Source: a virus
Reading direction: 5' to 3' (one strand)
Virus record (IMG/VR): IMGVR_UViG_3300028423_000904
Span: 27,540 to 91,539 of that record
DNA length: 64,000 nt
Each line of letters starts with the position of its first letter. The stretch's first letter is position 1. Both the position numbers and the translations under genes were made by a program. The notes under the pieces were generated by a model. That model was not told the origin of the DNA. It ran no database searches and worked only from the letters and a program-made list of their open reading frames with translations. Shown in pieces: positions 35,226-44,211 of the stretch.

Positions 35226-35233
35226 TATTTATA
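35226..35233 (-). promoter_or_regulatory. Late promoter TATAAATA for the 590-aa fibre gene
   Basis: Perfect minus-strand match 21 nt before the ATG at 35204. Confidence 0.75.
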
Positions 35234-35250
35234 TGTGTAATCTGGAAATA

Positions 35251-36915
35251 TTACTTCAACCCGTATATCACCATTGTTCCGCCTGTTGCGGCATTTCCAT
35301 TTTCTGAGTATGCTCTGAGATGACTTACTGCGCTGGTTGTTGCTGATAGATAGCCATATTGACTTGATCCGCCTGTTGATGTTCCATAGTTTCCCTGATA
35401 GAAAACATTCAAACCACCCTGATTCAAATTGAAAATATCAGTGATACCAAATGTTGTGGTTGTATTTGATGTGGTTATAGGTATACCATCTAGCGCCGTG
35501 TTGCTTGAAAATCCATCGTTCCATCTGTGGCTTTCATATGTAGATGTTGAATAAAATGTGGAGCCATTATCATCTGACAGACGCAATCTCACACCACTAG
35601 AGGTTCCAAAGGTCGAATCAATTACTATAACTTTTGCTGAAATGTATCCTGTGAGATCCACATCAATTTCATTTCCTGTGTCAAGGGTTTGTACGGAAAG
35701 ATCATAACTGCCGATCAATTCAAGTGATGAAGAAAGAGCACTATCAATGCCCTTGAGGTGCGCGGCAAGATCATCCGCATCATCCGCTTCAGATATGCTT
35801 GAGTCTGGTGTATAATTTGTAGGGTTCCAGGATACAGGAATTTTATCGCCATCGACTCCATCAATGTTGATGTTGCCACTTACATTATAACGATACACCG
35901 TTATGTCGACGCCATCAAAAGCACCAGTGTCAGCATATATATTTAGAGTATCATATACGTCAGTAGTCGGGACTACCCCTTCGCGTATATAAACCGAACC
36001 TCCTGAATCTTCAGATGCTGCGCATCGATAATAAGTGTGGTTTGGAGAATTGTGTCCGGTAATTTTGATATGTCCGATATAGCTGTTTGAAACATCTTGG
36101 TTTCCAAAAAAATCGTTTGCTACATTATTAAAATAGATTTCCCCAGTTGCATTGAGTGCCCATCTTTTGTGGTTCGTTGAATTAAAAGTTGATCCGCCAT
36201 CGGTTGAAAATCTAAATTCTGCTTTGTCGGCAAGTGTATTTGATATTTGACTAACAACAACTTCAGCAACATCATAACCTCCTAGATCTATGTTTAATTC
36301 CGTATTGGAGTTTACAAGATCTGACAAGCCATATGTTGTAACTTGCATCCCATCTGTAGTATAAACCACTGAAGAACTGTATTTGTAAACTGTGATATCA
36401 ACAGCGTCAAAATTTGCAGTTCCGGGCTGAACTTGTAGCGTATTATAAACAGTATTGTTATCTACAAAACCATCCCAGAAATACAATGCATCCTGTCCTA
36501 CTGTTCCATATGATGCACTGTATTTTGTCTTGTTTGTGGTGGCTGCACCGGTTATGTTGATAATACCATAATGATTTCCTGTGCTATCCCCAGTAGCACC
36601 ACCCCAAACAGCAACATAAGTGGCATTTGTATTCACAGCATTTGATGTCCCACTTGTTCGGATATTATTATAAATGTTAGTCACGGCGGTAGATCCGCTG
36701 TCTTCTGACAGATATAGTTCTCCACGATCTGCTGAATCAAGTGATAATGTACCTACGATTTCAACTGTGTCTGCACCAGATAAATCAATATTTAAATTAC
36801 CACTTCCATCAACATTCGATAAACCATAAGTTTCGATTGTTACGTAGGGCTGTGTAATTCCATCTGAACCTGAAAATATGGATAAAAATCCTTGTTCTTT
36901 GCTGTCTACTGCCAT
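35251..36915 (-). CDS. Modular tail-fibre protein related to the 590-aa protein
   Basis: A 554-aa protein. It lacks the KITELTDAS start and begins MAVDSKEQGFLSIFSG. It has two beta domains of the VETYTLSDVD / DAVDITVYKY type (here IETYGLSNVDGSGNLNIDLS and VTTYGLSDLVNSNTELNIDL), one LKGID module, and a unique C-terminal domain (YGYLSATTSAVSHLRAYSEN) that may be the variable tip. Late promoter upstream. Confidence 0.7.
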   Translation of the reverse strand: MAVDSKEQGFLSIFSGSDGITQPYVTIETYGLSNVDGSGNLNIDLSGADTVEIVGTLSLDSADRGELYLSEDSGSTAVTNIYNNIRTSGTSNAVNTNATYVAVWGGATGDSTGNHYGIINITGAATTNKTKYSASYGTVGQDALYFWDGFVDNNTVYNTLQVQPGTANFDAVDITVYKYSSSVVYTTDGMQVTTYGLSDLVNSNTELNIDLGGYDVAEVVVSQISNTLADKAEFRFSTDGGSTFNSTNHKRWALNATGEIYFNNVANDFFGNQDVSNSYIGHIKITGHNSPNHTYYRCAASEDSGGSVYIREGVVPTTDVYDTLNIYADTGAFDGVDITVYRYNVSGNINIDGVDGDKIPVSWNPTNYTPDSSISEADDADDLAAHLKGIDSALSSSLELIGSYDLSVQTLDTGNEIDVDLTGYISAKVIVIDSTFGTSSGVRLRLSDDNGSTFYSTSTYESHRWNDGFSSNTALDGIPITTSNTTTTFGITDIFNLNQGGLNVFYQGNYGTSTGGSSQYGYLSATTSAVSHLRAYSENGNAATGGTMVIYGLK

Positions 36916-36936
36916 GACTAATCCTTGAATATCATA

Positions 36937-36944
36937 TATTTATA
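36937..36944 (-). promoter_or_regulatory. Late promoter TATAAATA for the 554-aa fibre gene
   Basis: Perfect minus-strand match 21 nt before the ATG at 36915. Confidence 0.75.
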
Positions 36945-37920
36945 GCGTGTAAGTTCTTGATGTTCCGAAGCCGTATGTTTGTGCTGTGCGTGTCAATATA
37001 GGTGTCCAATCAGTGCTGTTGTTTGATGCCTGTAAAATATAACCTGCTGGTGCACGGTCAGATACTGATCCACTATCACGTGCTTTTAGGTAAAGTTCAC
37101 TTACAAATTGCTCATTTCCGCTACCAAAATCCCATTGTATCCATTCTGGATTTCCAACAGTGGATTCGGATGTAGCCCAATAGCCTGAACTGTTTGCAAA
37201 CGCTCCAGAAGCAGGATATGATCCTTGAGCAGAGGATGTAGAAGCGGAACCACCAACACTAACACAGAGATCTGTGCCTGAACCATCGCGTAATTCAATT
37301 TCATCCAAGCAAAATAAACGATTCCCTCCGCCGTCACTTTGAAAACAAAACAAACGCCAGTAACGATGAGCTACTGTTTGTGGTTGTTCTTGAAATAATT
37401 CTCTCTGGTCTGATAATTCATATGCTGTGGTGCTAGACGCAAAACCACCAGAGCCCAATGATAAAGTATTACTAGGAACACCACATAACGGTGTCCAGTT
37501 AACACCGTCATCTGAAAATTCAACAAGTGCTTGTCTAATTCTTTGAGATGATAAACCGCTCACAGGGGTGTGAACGATTTCTCTAATTGACCTTTCTTCA
37601 CCAGAACCAAAATCCCAGCCGATCCAAGCATCAAAATCTCCATTTTCAGCCCATTTCGAAGACCCGCTGTCAAATGCATTGCTTGGTGTATAACTGCTAT
37701 TGTATTGACCACTAGCAATTGCAGATCCCCCCACATTACCTGTGACATCTGGACCTCCAACTTCTTCTCGAAATTCAAGATTGCTCAACTGAACATTCGA
37801 ACTTCCATGCAAACAATATAGGCGCCAATACCTAGCCGATGGATATCCGCCATTTCCCAGTCCACGACGTTTACCGTTTGAACCAAATGAAGAGAAAGCA
37901 CCTGCCGCGGTTCCTAACAT
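36940..37920 (-). CDS. Protein with two discoidin (F5/8 C)-like domains
   Basis: A 326-aa protein starting MLGTAAGAFSSFGSNGKRRG. I use the ATG at 37920 because it overlaps the upstream stop (TAATG), as for the MLGTA protein at 30949. Two domains follow, each with YWRL(Y/F)C, an S-x-AFDSGSSKW or SGAFANSSGYW loop, W(I/D)-x-WDFGSG and a partner strand, which is the discoidin/F5-8 type C pattern. Such domains bind sugars or lipids. A surface-binding tip is likely. Confidence 0.75.
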   Translation of the reverse strand: MLGTAAGAFSSFGSNGKRRGLGNGGYPSARYWRLYCLHGSSNVQLSNLEFREEVGGPDVTGNVGGSAIASGQYNSSYTPSNAFDSGSSKWAENGDFDAWIGWDFGSGEERSIREIVHTPVSGLSSQRIRQALVEFSDDGVNWTPLCGVPSNTLSLGSGGFASSTTAYELSDQRELFQEQPQTVAHRYWRLFCFQSDGGGNRLFCLDEIELRDGSGTDLCVSVGGSASTSSAQGSYPASGAFANSSGYWATSESTVGNPEWIQWDFGSGNEQFVSELYLKARDSGSVSDRAPAGYILQASNNSTDWTPILTRTAQTYGFGTSRTYTL

Positions 37921-39485
37921 TAAGCTATTGCTCCAATCCCACCTGTTGCAATCCAATTATCAGAACCCAGTTTCATCAACGAAACTGCCTCATATTGAGA
38001 CGAAATATCACCTGAACCTGCACTGACATCATTGAGCGTTACACCTGTGTCGGCAGTAATCGTTGTTGCACCAGCACCAATTTGAATTACAGAAATTACT
38101 GCTCCTGTAGCAAAATTCACGGAAGCTTCTGTTGGTATTGTAACTGTGTTTGCACTTGCATTATCCATGGTTATTACTGATCCTGCATCATCTAAAACCA
38201 ACGTGTATGTAGTTCCGGTTTGTGTGTTTATCGTTGCATGACCAAATCGAATATCAATACCTTTTAAATGTGCCGCAAGATCATCTACATCACCTGCTTC
38301 TGCTGGAGAAGCATCAGGTGTATAATTGTCAGGTGTAAAATCAACAGGCACTGTGTCTCCGTCAATTGCATTTGAATTTACGTTCCCTGCAAAATTATAT
38401 CGATAGGCTACCACATCTAGTGAAGATATTGTTGTCCCGGAAACATAGAGTTTACATGCATTGTATACATCTGCGGTATTAACATATGCATCCCTGGTGG
38501 CGGCGCCGGACCCGGCCCCAGATGATACCTGTGCAGATGTGAAGTCAGTCTGATTATGGCCGGTTATTCTTAATACAAAATGGTGAGTAGTTTCTGAGCT
38601 AGATGGTGTTATTGGAATTTCAGTTCGTTCAGAATATGTTGGTGCCTGGTCAACTTTGAATTCGCGATAAACCGAGGCAGTTTCGTAAGTAGATCCGTTA
38701 TCAGTTGAAAATTGTAGATACGGTGCTGTATTAGCCGCAGCCGTGAGTGATCCTATAATCTCGATACAATCATAACCATCGAGACTAACAATAAGATCTG
38801 TATCTCCTGTTTCTAGGTCAGTGGCAGTATAGGATGTAACCTGAAGTCCATCAGTAGAATAAATATCACGGGTGACATATTTGTAAACAGTTACATCGAC
38901 AACGTCGAATGTTCCAGTTTCAACATATAATTGTAATGTATTATACGCATCAATAGTGTCAATAATACCAGACAGCACTCTTGATTTATTACTGTCTGGT
39001 GTGCCTGATGTTGTTTCAAACAAGGTATTTTGTGTTTGTGTGGCACCAACGAGCCGCATAACGCCATAATGTTCACCAGTACTTGTCGCACTACCAAAAT
39101 AAATTTGTGTTGTATCTGACGTATAAGTCGTGTCACCAATATTTAGAAGATGATACACAGACCCTGTTTCTAGAGTGCTGCCACCGTCTGTTGACACACG
39201 ACCCAAAACAGTTTCCGATGCTGTAGAGCTCAGCCCTTTTATTACGATTTCAACAATTTCTGCATCTGAAAGGTCAATATTAAGAGCAGCATTTCCTGCT
39301 TCTAAATCACCTGAACTGTATGTTTGCACTGTGAGAGCAGACGCTTGTGATCCACCGCCACCTCCCAGATCGGCAATATCCTGTGTTGTTGTTCTACGAC
39401 TATTGCCGCCCTGAACAACATGGATCAATTCCGTTCCAGCAAGAGCACTGGCTGCGGTTAAATCAGGTACCTTTTTATTAGCCAT
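37920..39485 (-). CDS. Modular tail-fibre protein ending in TIPTEASV/IGAIA domain
   Basis: A 521-aa protein. N-terminus VPDLTAASALAGTELIHVVQ then TTTQDIADL; two beta domains (TVQTYSSGDLEAGNAALNID and VTSYTATDLETGDTDLIVSL) each closing with TVYKY or VVAYRY; one LKGID module near residue 410; and the C-terminal domain TYTLVLDDAGSVITMDN, TVTIPTEASVNFATG, ending IGAIA. It is coupled to the discoidin-like gene. It appears to join parts found separately in the genes at 33432 and 30949. Late promoter upstream. Confidence 0.72.
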   Translation of the reverse strand: MANKKVPDLTAASALAGTELIHVVQGGNSRRTTTQDIADLGGGGGSQASALTVQTYSSGDLEAGNAALNIDLSDAEIVEIVIKGLSSTASETVLGRVSTDGGSTLETGSVYHLLNIGDTTYTSDTTQIYFGSATSTGEHYGVMRLVGATQTQNTLFETTSGTPDSNKSRVLSGIIDTIDAYNTLQLYVETGTFDVVDVTVYKYVTRDIYSTDGLQVTSYTATDLETGDTDLIVSLDGYDCIEIIGSLTAAANTAPYLQFSTDNGSTYETASVYREFKVDQAPTYSERTEIPITPSSSETTHHFVLRITGHNQTDFTSAQVSSGAGSGAATRDAYVNTADVYNACKLYVSGTTISSLDVVAYRYNFAGNVNSNAIDGDTVPVDFTPDNYTPDASPAEAGDVDDLAAHLKGIDIRFGHATINTQTGTTYTLVLDDAGSVITMDNASANTVTIPTEASVNFATGAVISVIQIGAGATTITADTGVTLNDVSAGSGDISSQYEAVSLMKLGSDNWIATGGIGAIA

Positions 39486-39506
39486 GTTAAAATCCTCTAT
39501 TTCTGA

Positions 39507-39514
39507 TATTTATA
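39507..39514 (-). promoter_or_regulatory. Late promoter TATAAATA for the 521-aa fibre gene
   Basis: Perfect minus-strand match 21 nt before the ATG at 39485, with GAGGA between. Confidence 0.75.
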
Positions 39515-39584
39515 TCACGAATAGAATGCTATGAAGAAATTTAGCAGGTATAATTTCATTAAATTGCTCTTATACCTAACTCAG

Positions 39585-40565
39585 CTATAGAAGCTTTGCA
39601 CCAATTTCCGCTGATTTGGCTTCTGAAATAGTCCATTCTGCCGTTGTATTTGGATTTGTTGAAAAAACTTCTCTGTATGGCTGCAACGTTGTGCTCACAG
39701 TATTGGTGGATCCATCGCCATCCGTAGTCCCTGAACGAACCATGAAATTAAAATCCTTGGATGATGCTGATCCAGCCCATGCCCTTGCTGCAACACCTAC
39801 ACCAACTACCACATATCCTGAATCAAAATCAGTGGTAAGAGTTCCAACATCAAAACTTGATCTATTCCCGGTTGTCTCTGTGCTAATATTATCTGCGTCA
39901 TCGAAACCAATCTCGTCAATGTCTGTGTGCGCCCCTGTCCATTGTGAATATGTTCCTGCTGCACTTGGACGTGTTTGGATATAGTGCATTCCAATCGTGC
40001 TTTCATCGGCAGCCATAAATGCAGACAATGTCAAGCCACTGTTGTCCCAGCCACCTAGACGCACAGTATTGATACCAGTTCTGGTTCCGCCAACAGTTGT
40101 ATCAATTGTTCCACTATCACCATGTAAAGTACCGTTTTCATAGATTTCAATAATTCCAGAAGCATCAGTAAGAAAACGAACATCAAACCGAACCAGTGAC
40201 CATGCACCAAATCCAAGAGGACCAACATTTGTCCATCCTGAACCATTATGCCATTGCCATTGGAAATTTCCGCCAAATCCGTTTGAACCGTAAGCTCTTA
40301 ATACTGGATCTCCATTTGCATCATCAAGGTAAATTGGCGTATCAAAACTATCGTCATCATTGTTGTATGCATAAAAGGACAGCCAAAAATCAGATGTTGC
40401 GGAGAAATTCAATTCAGATCCGGCAGGAGCATTGAACAAGTCTTGCATCTGAATTCCTTCATTAACATATGGACCTAAACGACCACTGTTCGTATCAGAA
40501 TTTACTCGTGATACAGTTCCAGGAAACCAATCGGCCATGGAAGTCGCAAAACTAAGAATTGCCAT
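39585..40565 (-). CDS. MAIL-family adhesin paralogue 5
   Basis: A 326-aa member starting MAILSFATSMADWFPG. I use the ATG at 40565; the longer TTG start would consume the GGAG ribosome site. Family signatures: DFWLSFYAYNN, LVRFDVRFL, MHYIQTRPSAAGTYSQW, TTDFDSGYVVVGVGVAARAW, MVRSGTTDGDGS, EWTISEAKSAEIG. Perfect late promoter upstream. Confidence 0.72.
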   Translation of the reverse strand: MAILSFATSMADWFPGTVSRVNSDTNSGRLGPYVNEGIQMQDLFNAPAGSELNFSATSDFWLSFYAYNNDDDSFDTPIYLDDANGDPVLRAYGSNGFGGNFQWQWHNGSGWTNVGPLGFGAWSLVRFDVRFLTDASGIIEIYENGTLHGDSGTIDTTVGGTRTGINTVRLGGWDNSGLTLSAFMAADESTIGMHYIQTRPSAAGTYSQWTGAHTDIDEIGFDDADNISTETTGNRSSFDVGTLTTDFDSGYVVVGVGVAARAWAGSASSKDFNFMVRSGTTDGDGSTNTVSTTLQPYREVFSTNPNTTAEWTISEAKSAEIGAKLL

Positions 40566-40586
40566 TATTTTCTCCAAATCTACTAA

Positions 40587-40594
40587 TATTTATA
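40587..40594 (-). promoter_or_regulatory. Late promoter TATAAATA for paralogue 5
   Basis: Perfect minus-strand match 21 nt before the ATG at 40565. Confidence 0.75.
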
Positions 40595-40603
40595 GTAATA
40601 TCT

Positions 40604-41584
40604 TTAAACAATTTTGATACCAATTTCCGCTGCTTTTGCTTCAGAAATTGTCCATGCAGTACTCGTATCAGGATTGACGCTAAAAATGCTCTGGTATGGC
40701 TTCTTAGCTACACCTATTGTTTTTGTTGATCCTGATCCGTCAGTTGTTCCTGATCGAGCTACTAGACTAACATCGCTTGAACTAGCTGCTCCTCCCCAGG
40801 AACGAGAACTAACACCAACACCAATAACATCGTAACCGGTATCAAAATCAGTTGTTACTGTGCTAATATTAAATGTGCTAATTTCATTTGAATTATTTGC
40901 TGAAATTGCATCGTTGTCGTTGAAACCAGATTCGTCAACATCAGTATAACTACCAGTCCAATCAGAATTTGAACCTGCCGACCCAGGACGTATTTGCACA
41001 TAATGAGCATTTCTTAGATCTTCGTCAGCACACATGATAGCACTGATATAAGTGTTTGTTCCTGGTGCACCATTGTGAATTATCGGTCTAATCTCAACTT
41101 GATTTACACCGGTTCTTGTACCACCATTGGTAGTGTCAAGGCCAGTTACCTCTCCATCTAATGTTCCGTTTACATAAACTGCTACCGATCCTGACGTTCC
41201 ATCAGTAACAAAATTCATATCAAAACGCACACTTCCACTGGTTCGATGTTCGCCAAATTTGACCATGCCAGCCCCAATATCATAATAATAGTCCATATCA
41301 CGGTAAGATGAGCATCCAAATTTCATGACCATGTCGCCATTATCTGCATAAACTCTCACTGGGCCTTCACCATCTGTAGACTGGTCAGCGTTAAAGCCTA
41401 TGTAAAACGAAAGCCAAAAATCTGTTGTTGTGGCAAAATCTAATGTTCCTAGTGTTGTCCCAAAATTGTCTAAAAAAATTCCTTCATTCACATACGGTGC
41501 TTTATAATTAGTTGTAGTTCCAACATCTGACGGATTGCCTTCGTAAAGTTCTGCTGGTGATGTTGCAAAAGCTAGAATTGCCAT
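40604..41584 (-). CDS. MAIL-family adhesin paralogue 6
   Basis: A 326-aa member starting MAILAFATSPAELYEG. Signatures: DFWLSFYIGFN, SVRFDMNFV, NAHYVQIRPGSAGSNSDW, TTDFDTGYDVIGVGVSSRSW, ARSGTTDGSGS, AWTISEAKAAEIG. Close to paralogue 5. Its promoter box overlaps the second stop of the repeat protein upstream, so the two genes are tightly packed. Confidence 0.72.
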   Translation of the reverse strand: MAILAFATSPAELYEGNPSDVGTTTNYKAPYVNEGIFLDNFGTTLGTLDFATTTDFWLSFYIGFNADQSTDGEGPVRVYADNGDMVMKFGCSSYRDMDYYYDIGAGMVKFGEHRTSGSVRFDMNFVTDGTSGSVAVYVNGTLDGEVTGLDTTNGGTRTGVNQVEIRPIIHNGAPGTNTYISAIMCADEDLRNAHYVQIRPGSAGSNSDWTGSYTDVDESGFNDNDAISANNSNEISTFNISTVTTDFDTGYDVIGVGVSSRSWGGAASSSDVSLVARSGTTDGSGSTKTIGVAKKPYQSIFSVNPDTSTAWTISEAKAAEIGIKIV

Positions 41585-41606
41585 GAAATTTCTCCATTCT
41601 TTCTAA

Positions 41607-41614
41607 TATTTATG
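41607..41614 (-). promoter_or_regulatory. Late promoter CATAAATA for paralogue 6
   Basis: Minus-strand box 22 nt before the ATG at 41584, with GGAG between. Confidence 0.7.
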
Positions 41615-41753
41615 GGGATGACGGTTTAACAATCATTGCTCCGTCAAGACTTGATGCAGATCTTATTGGCTGTTCTTTAACAATCATTGCTCCGTCAAGA
41701 CTTGATGCAGATCTTATTGGATGTTCTTTAACAATAATTGCTCCGACAAGACT
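41610..41753 (-). pseudogene. In-frame continuation of the repeat protein after a TGA
   Basis: Reading on in the same frame past the TGA at 41756-41754 gives 47 more codons with three further repeats (SLVGAIIVKEHPIR, then SASSLDGAMIVKEQPIR, then SASSLDGAMIVKPSSP) before TAA at 41612-41610. Compared with its neighbours, the repeat at the stop looks like it lost 3 nt and then changed C to G, turning TCA into TGA. It is either dead coding sequence or a readthrough extension. Confidence 0.65.
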
Positions 41754-42176
41754 TCATGATCTAGTAGCAGTATCTTGCTTGACGAATATTGCTCCGCCAA
41801 GTGTTCCTGTATTTGTTGATGTATCTTGCTTGACAAATACACCACCACTCATGGTTCCAATACGGGTTGAATTGTCTTGCTTGACAAATACACCACCACT
41901 CATGGTTCCAATACGGGTTGAATTGTTAACATCTACTGCAATCACACCACTCAATGCACTTAGGCGAGTGTTGTTATCAGGTTCGACGACAATGGCACCA
42001 CTTAAAGCTGTGAGTCTTGTATTAAGGTCGTATTCAAAGAAAATAGCACTATTCAAGCCATAAACCGTCGGACCTTCTTCTTGGGTGAAGAAAAGGCTGG
42101 TGCTAAGAAAGCTTACATTTGTTAAGCTCGTAGTTCCATGTAGTCCTCCCACAAGGCTGATACCAGGAATAGGCAT
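41754..42176 (-). CDS. 17-residue-repeat protein A
   Basis: A 140-aa protein starting MPIPGISLVGGLHGTTSLT, then seven repeats of about 17 residues with the core (L/M)(S/G/N)(G/S)(A/G)(I/V)(F/V)V-x, for example IGTMSGGVFVKQDNSTR, present twice. The regular hydrophobic pattern suggests a beta-solenoid with one coil per repeat. Start and repeat type match protein B at 44212. GGAG precedes the ATG. An in-frame TGA ends it; three more repeats follow. Confidence 0.7.
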   Translation of the reverse strand: MPIPGISLVGGLHGTTSLTNVSFLSTSLFFTQEEGPTVYGLNSAIFFEYDLNTRLTALSGAIVVEPDNNTRLSALSGVIAVDVNNSTRIGTMSGGVFVKQDNSTRIGTMSGGVFVKQDTSTNTGTLGGAIFVKQDTATRS

Positions 42177-42194
42177 TCGGTTATCTTCTCCATT

Positions 42195-43184
42195 TTATGA
42201 CGACAATTTGACGCCAGTCTCAGCAGCCGCTACATCAGTAACAGTCCATTCTACGCCAGTAGCAGGATCAACATCAAACAAATGCTTTACGCCTTTCTTT
42301 GCAACTGTGATGCTTTCAAGATCGCCGGTTGCGTCTGTGGTTCCAGACCGTGTGAGCATTTGGATATTTGGCAATGCCCTGACAGAACCATTGAACACCT
42401 GTGCACTTGTTCCCAGAGCTTTGATATCCCATGCAGTATCAGTAAAACTTGGATCAAGTGAAGTTTGTGTAAAGGTTGATTGGGCACCGTTCGTTTGTGC
42501 ATACAATACATCTGTATCATCCATACCAACCTCGTCAATATCCGTATAATCGCCATTCCAGTCAGTGTAATTACCATCAGCGGCAGGCTTGGTTTGGACG
42601 TAGAAAAAATTTAAAGTATTTTCATTAGCTGCAACTAGACCGGAATAATACACATATCCGCTATTCTGATTTCCGCCTATTTCGATTTTTTTGCAAAATG
42701 ATCTTGCAGCACTGTTCGTAGTGTCGAAATTTTCCTGCGACGCATACAGACCGCGATCCTTATACATATAAACGGCGCCAGTTGTTCCGTTCATCACAAC
42801 ACCGAAATCTAGACGTCGTGCAACGTCAACATTTTCATTAAAATCAGCCGCAATATCATTCCAAGCAGATCCATCCCAATACTGGAAGTGTAATCCATTT
42901 GCTACACCATTTTCTTTCCAGAGTCTGATAATAGGATTGTCATTTTCATCAAGAAATTGCATATAAGTTCCGCTTATTGCACTGGCTTCGTTAGAATAGT
43001 AATACCATGTAAACCATACTTCTGTTTCATCTGATGTCCATTCTAGATTTGAAGTTAGTGATGCATGGCTTGTCCTGAAACCTTCAGAACAATATTCTGC
43101 AATATTGTTGGTCACAGTGCTCACACCAACCACCGTGTCTCCATAAAGTTCATATGCTGTTGTTCCAAAATCAAGAATTGCCAT
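42195..43184 (-). CDS. MAIL-family adhesin paralogue 7
   Basis: A 329-aa member starting MAILDFGTTAYELYGD. Signatures: EVWFTWYYYSNEA, RLDFGVVMNGTTGAVYMY, NFFYVQTKPAADGNYTDW, and the C-terminal LTRSGTTDATGD, LFDVDPATG, EWTVTDVAAAETGVK. The TTDFDSGYD segment is replaced by DPSFTDTAWDIKALG. Its stop lies 18 nt before the repeat protein A start. Confidence 0.7.
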   Translation of the reverse strand: MAILDFGTTAYELYGDTVVGVSTVTNNIAEYCSEGFRTSHASLTSNLEWTSDETEVWFTWYYYSNEASAISGTYMQFLDENDNPIIRLWKENGVANGLHFQYWDGSAWNDIAADFNENVDVARRLDFGVVMNGTTGAVYMYKDRGLYASQENFDTTNSAARSFCKKIEIGGNQNSGYVYYSGLVAANENTLNFFYVQTKPAADGNYTDWNGDYTDIDEVGMDDTDVLYAQTNGAQSTFTQTSLDPSFTDTAWDIKALGTSAQVFNGSVRALPNIQMLTRSGTTDATGDLESITVAKKGVKHLFDVDPATGVEWTVTDVAAAETGVKLSS

Positions 43185-43196
43185 TGTTTTAATCCA

Positions 43197-44183
43197 TTAA
43201 CTCGTTGAAGATCTAAGTCCTATTTCTGCTGCATCAGCATTTGTTACAGTCCATGCACTGGCGGTGTTGGGGTCTGTAGCATATATATGTCTATAGGGTT
43301 GTTTTGTGAGTGCAAGTGCGTTTGATGTTCCGGCTCCGTCTGTGGTTCCTGATCTTACTAGTGTTTCGAGATTCCAGTTGGTTGTATCGACTGATTTCCA
43401 AGCACGGGTTGAAACCCCAACTGCTACCACGTCGTGGTCTGTGTCATTAAATGCGGCAGGAATAGATGCTTTTCCAAACGTGATACTTTCGCCAGCGGTA
43501 TCATATGAAACTACATAATCTGAATCAGTATAGCCGTTCTCATCTACATCTGTATAGGCACCAGTCCAGGCTGTATAGTTACCCGCACTTGTTGGTTTTG
43601 TTTGAACATAATCAATATTCAGAGTAGGCTCGTCTGCAACCATGACAGCGGAAATCCTCAATTGGTCGCCAATATAATCATCTCCACGTATCTGAATCCC
43701 ACTTATTCCTGTGCTGCCTCTTGGGTTGGTATTTCCGCTAAATGCGGATCCGAGCAAAACGCCGTTTGCATATGCTTCAACAACACCACTCACTGCATCA
43801 AGCACGATTCTAATATCAAATCTGACCGTTTGTTCCCATGGAAAACCGGTAGAGTCGGTAACAAGGTCGGTTGTTGATGCTCCGTCATAACTACGAAAAT
43901 AAAATATATCATTATCGACTGGTGCATTGATATAAAAAATTTCTTGATCATTTTCATCCAGAAAACGCACAAAATTGCCATCAACACGCTGTCCTTCACG
44001 ATACATGTAAGCTGAGAACCAGATTTCCGTGCTGGATGTAAACGGAATAATATCACTTGTTACTGCGCCGATCCTAGCCCCCTCATTAACATATGTTCCA
44101 ATACCACTGGCAGTTGCAGAAATGCCAGATTGACTGCCTGTGTAAAAATCTGCTATGCTTGTGCCGAATGTAAGAATTGCCAT
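43197..44183 (-). CDS. MAIL-family adhesin paralogue 8
   Basis: A 328-aa member starting MAILTFGTSIADFYTG. Signatures: EIWFSAYMYREG, VRFDIRIVLDAVSGVVEAYA, NIDYVQTKPTSAGNYTAW, FNDTDHDVVAVGVSTRAW, LVRSGTTDGAGTS, AWTVTNADAAEIG. AGGAG precedes the ATG, and a weak late-like GGTAAATA (plus-strand 44205-44212) lies further upstream. Confidence 0.7.
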   Translation of the reverse strand: MAILTFGTSIADFYTGSQSGISATASGIGTYVNEGARIGAVTSDIIPFTSSTEIWFSAYMYREGQRVDGNFVRFLDENDQEIFYINAPVDNDIFYFRSYDGASTTDLVTDSTGFPWEQTVRFDIRIVLDAVSGVVEAYANGVLLGSAFSGNTNPRGSTGISGIQIRGDDYIGDQLRISAVMVADEPTLNIDYVQTKPTSAGNYTAWTGAYTDVDENGYTDSDYVVSYDTAGESITFGKASIPAAFNDTDHDVVAVGVSTRAWKSVDTTNWNLETLVRSGTTDGAGTSNALALTKQPYRHIYATDPNTASAWTVTNADAAEIGLRSSTS

Positions 44184-44211
44184 AGTATCTCCTGTTCACG
44201 TATTTACCACA

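Noticed and set aside
39546-39577. 8-bp stem between two fibre genes considered as terminator
   Set aside because: The loop is long (16 nt), the stem is AT-rich and no T run follows on the minus strand.
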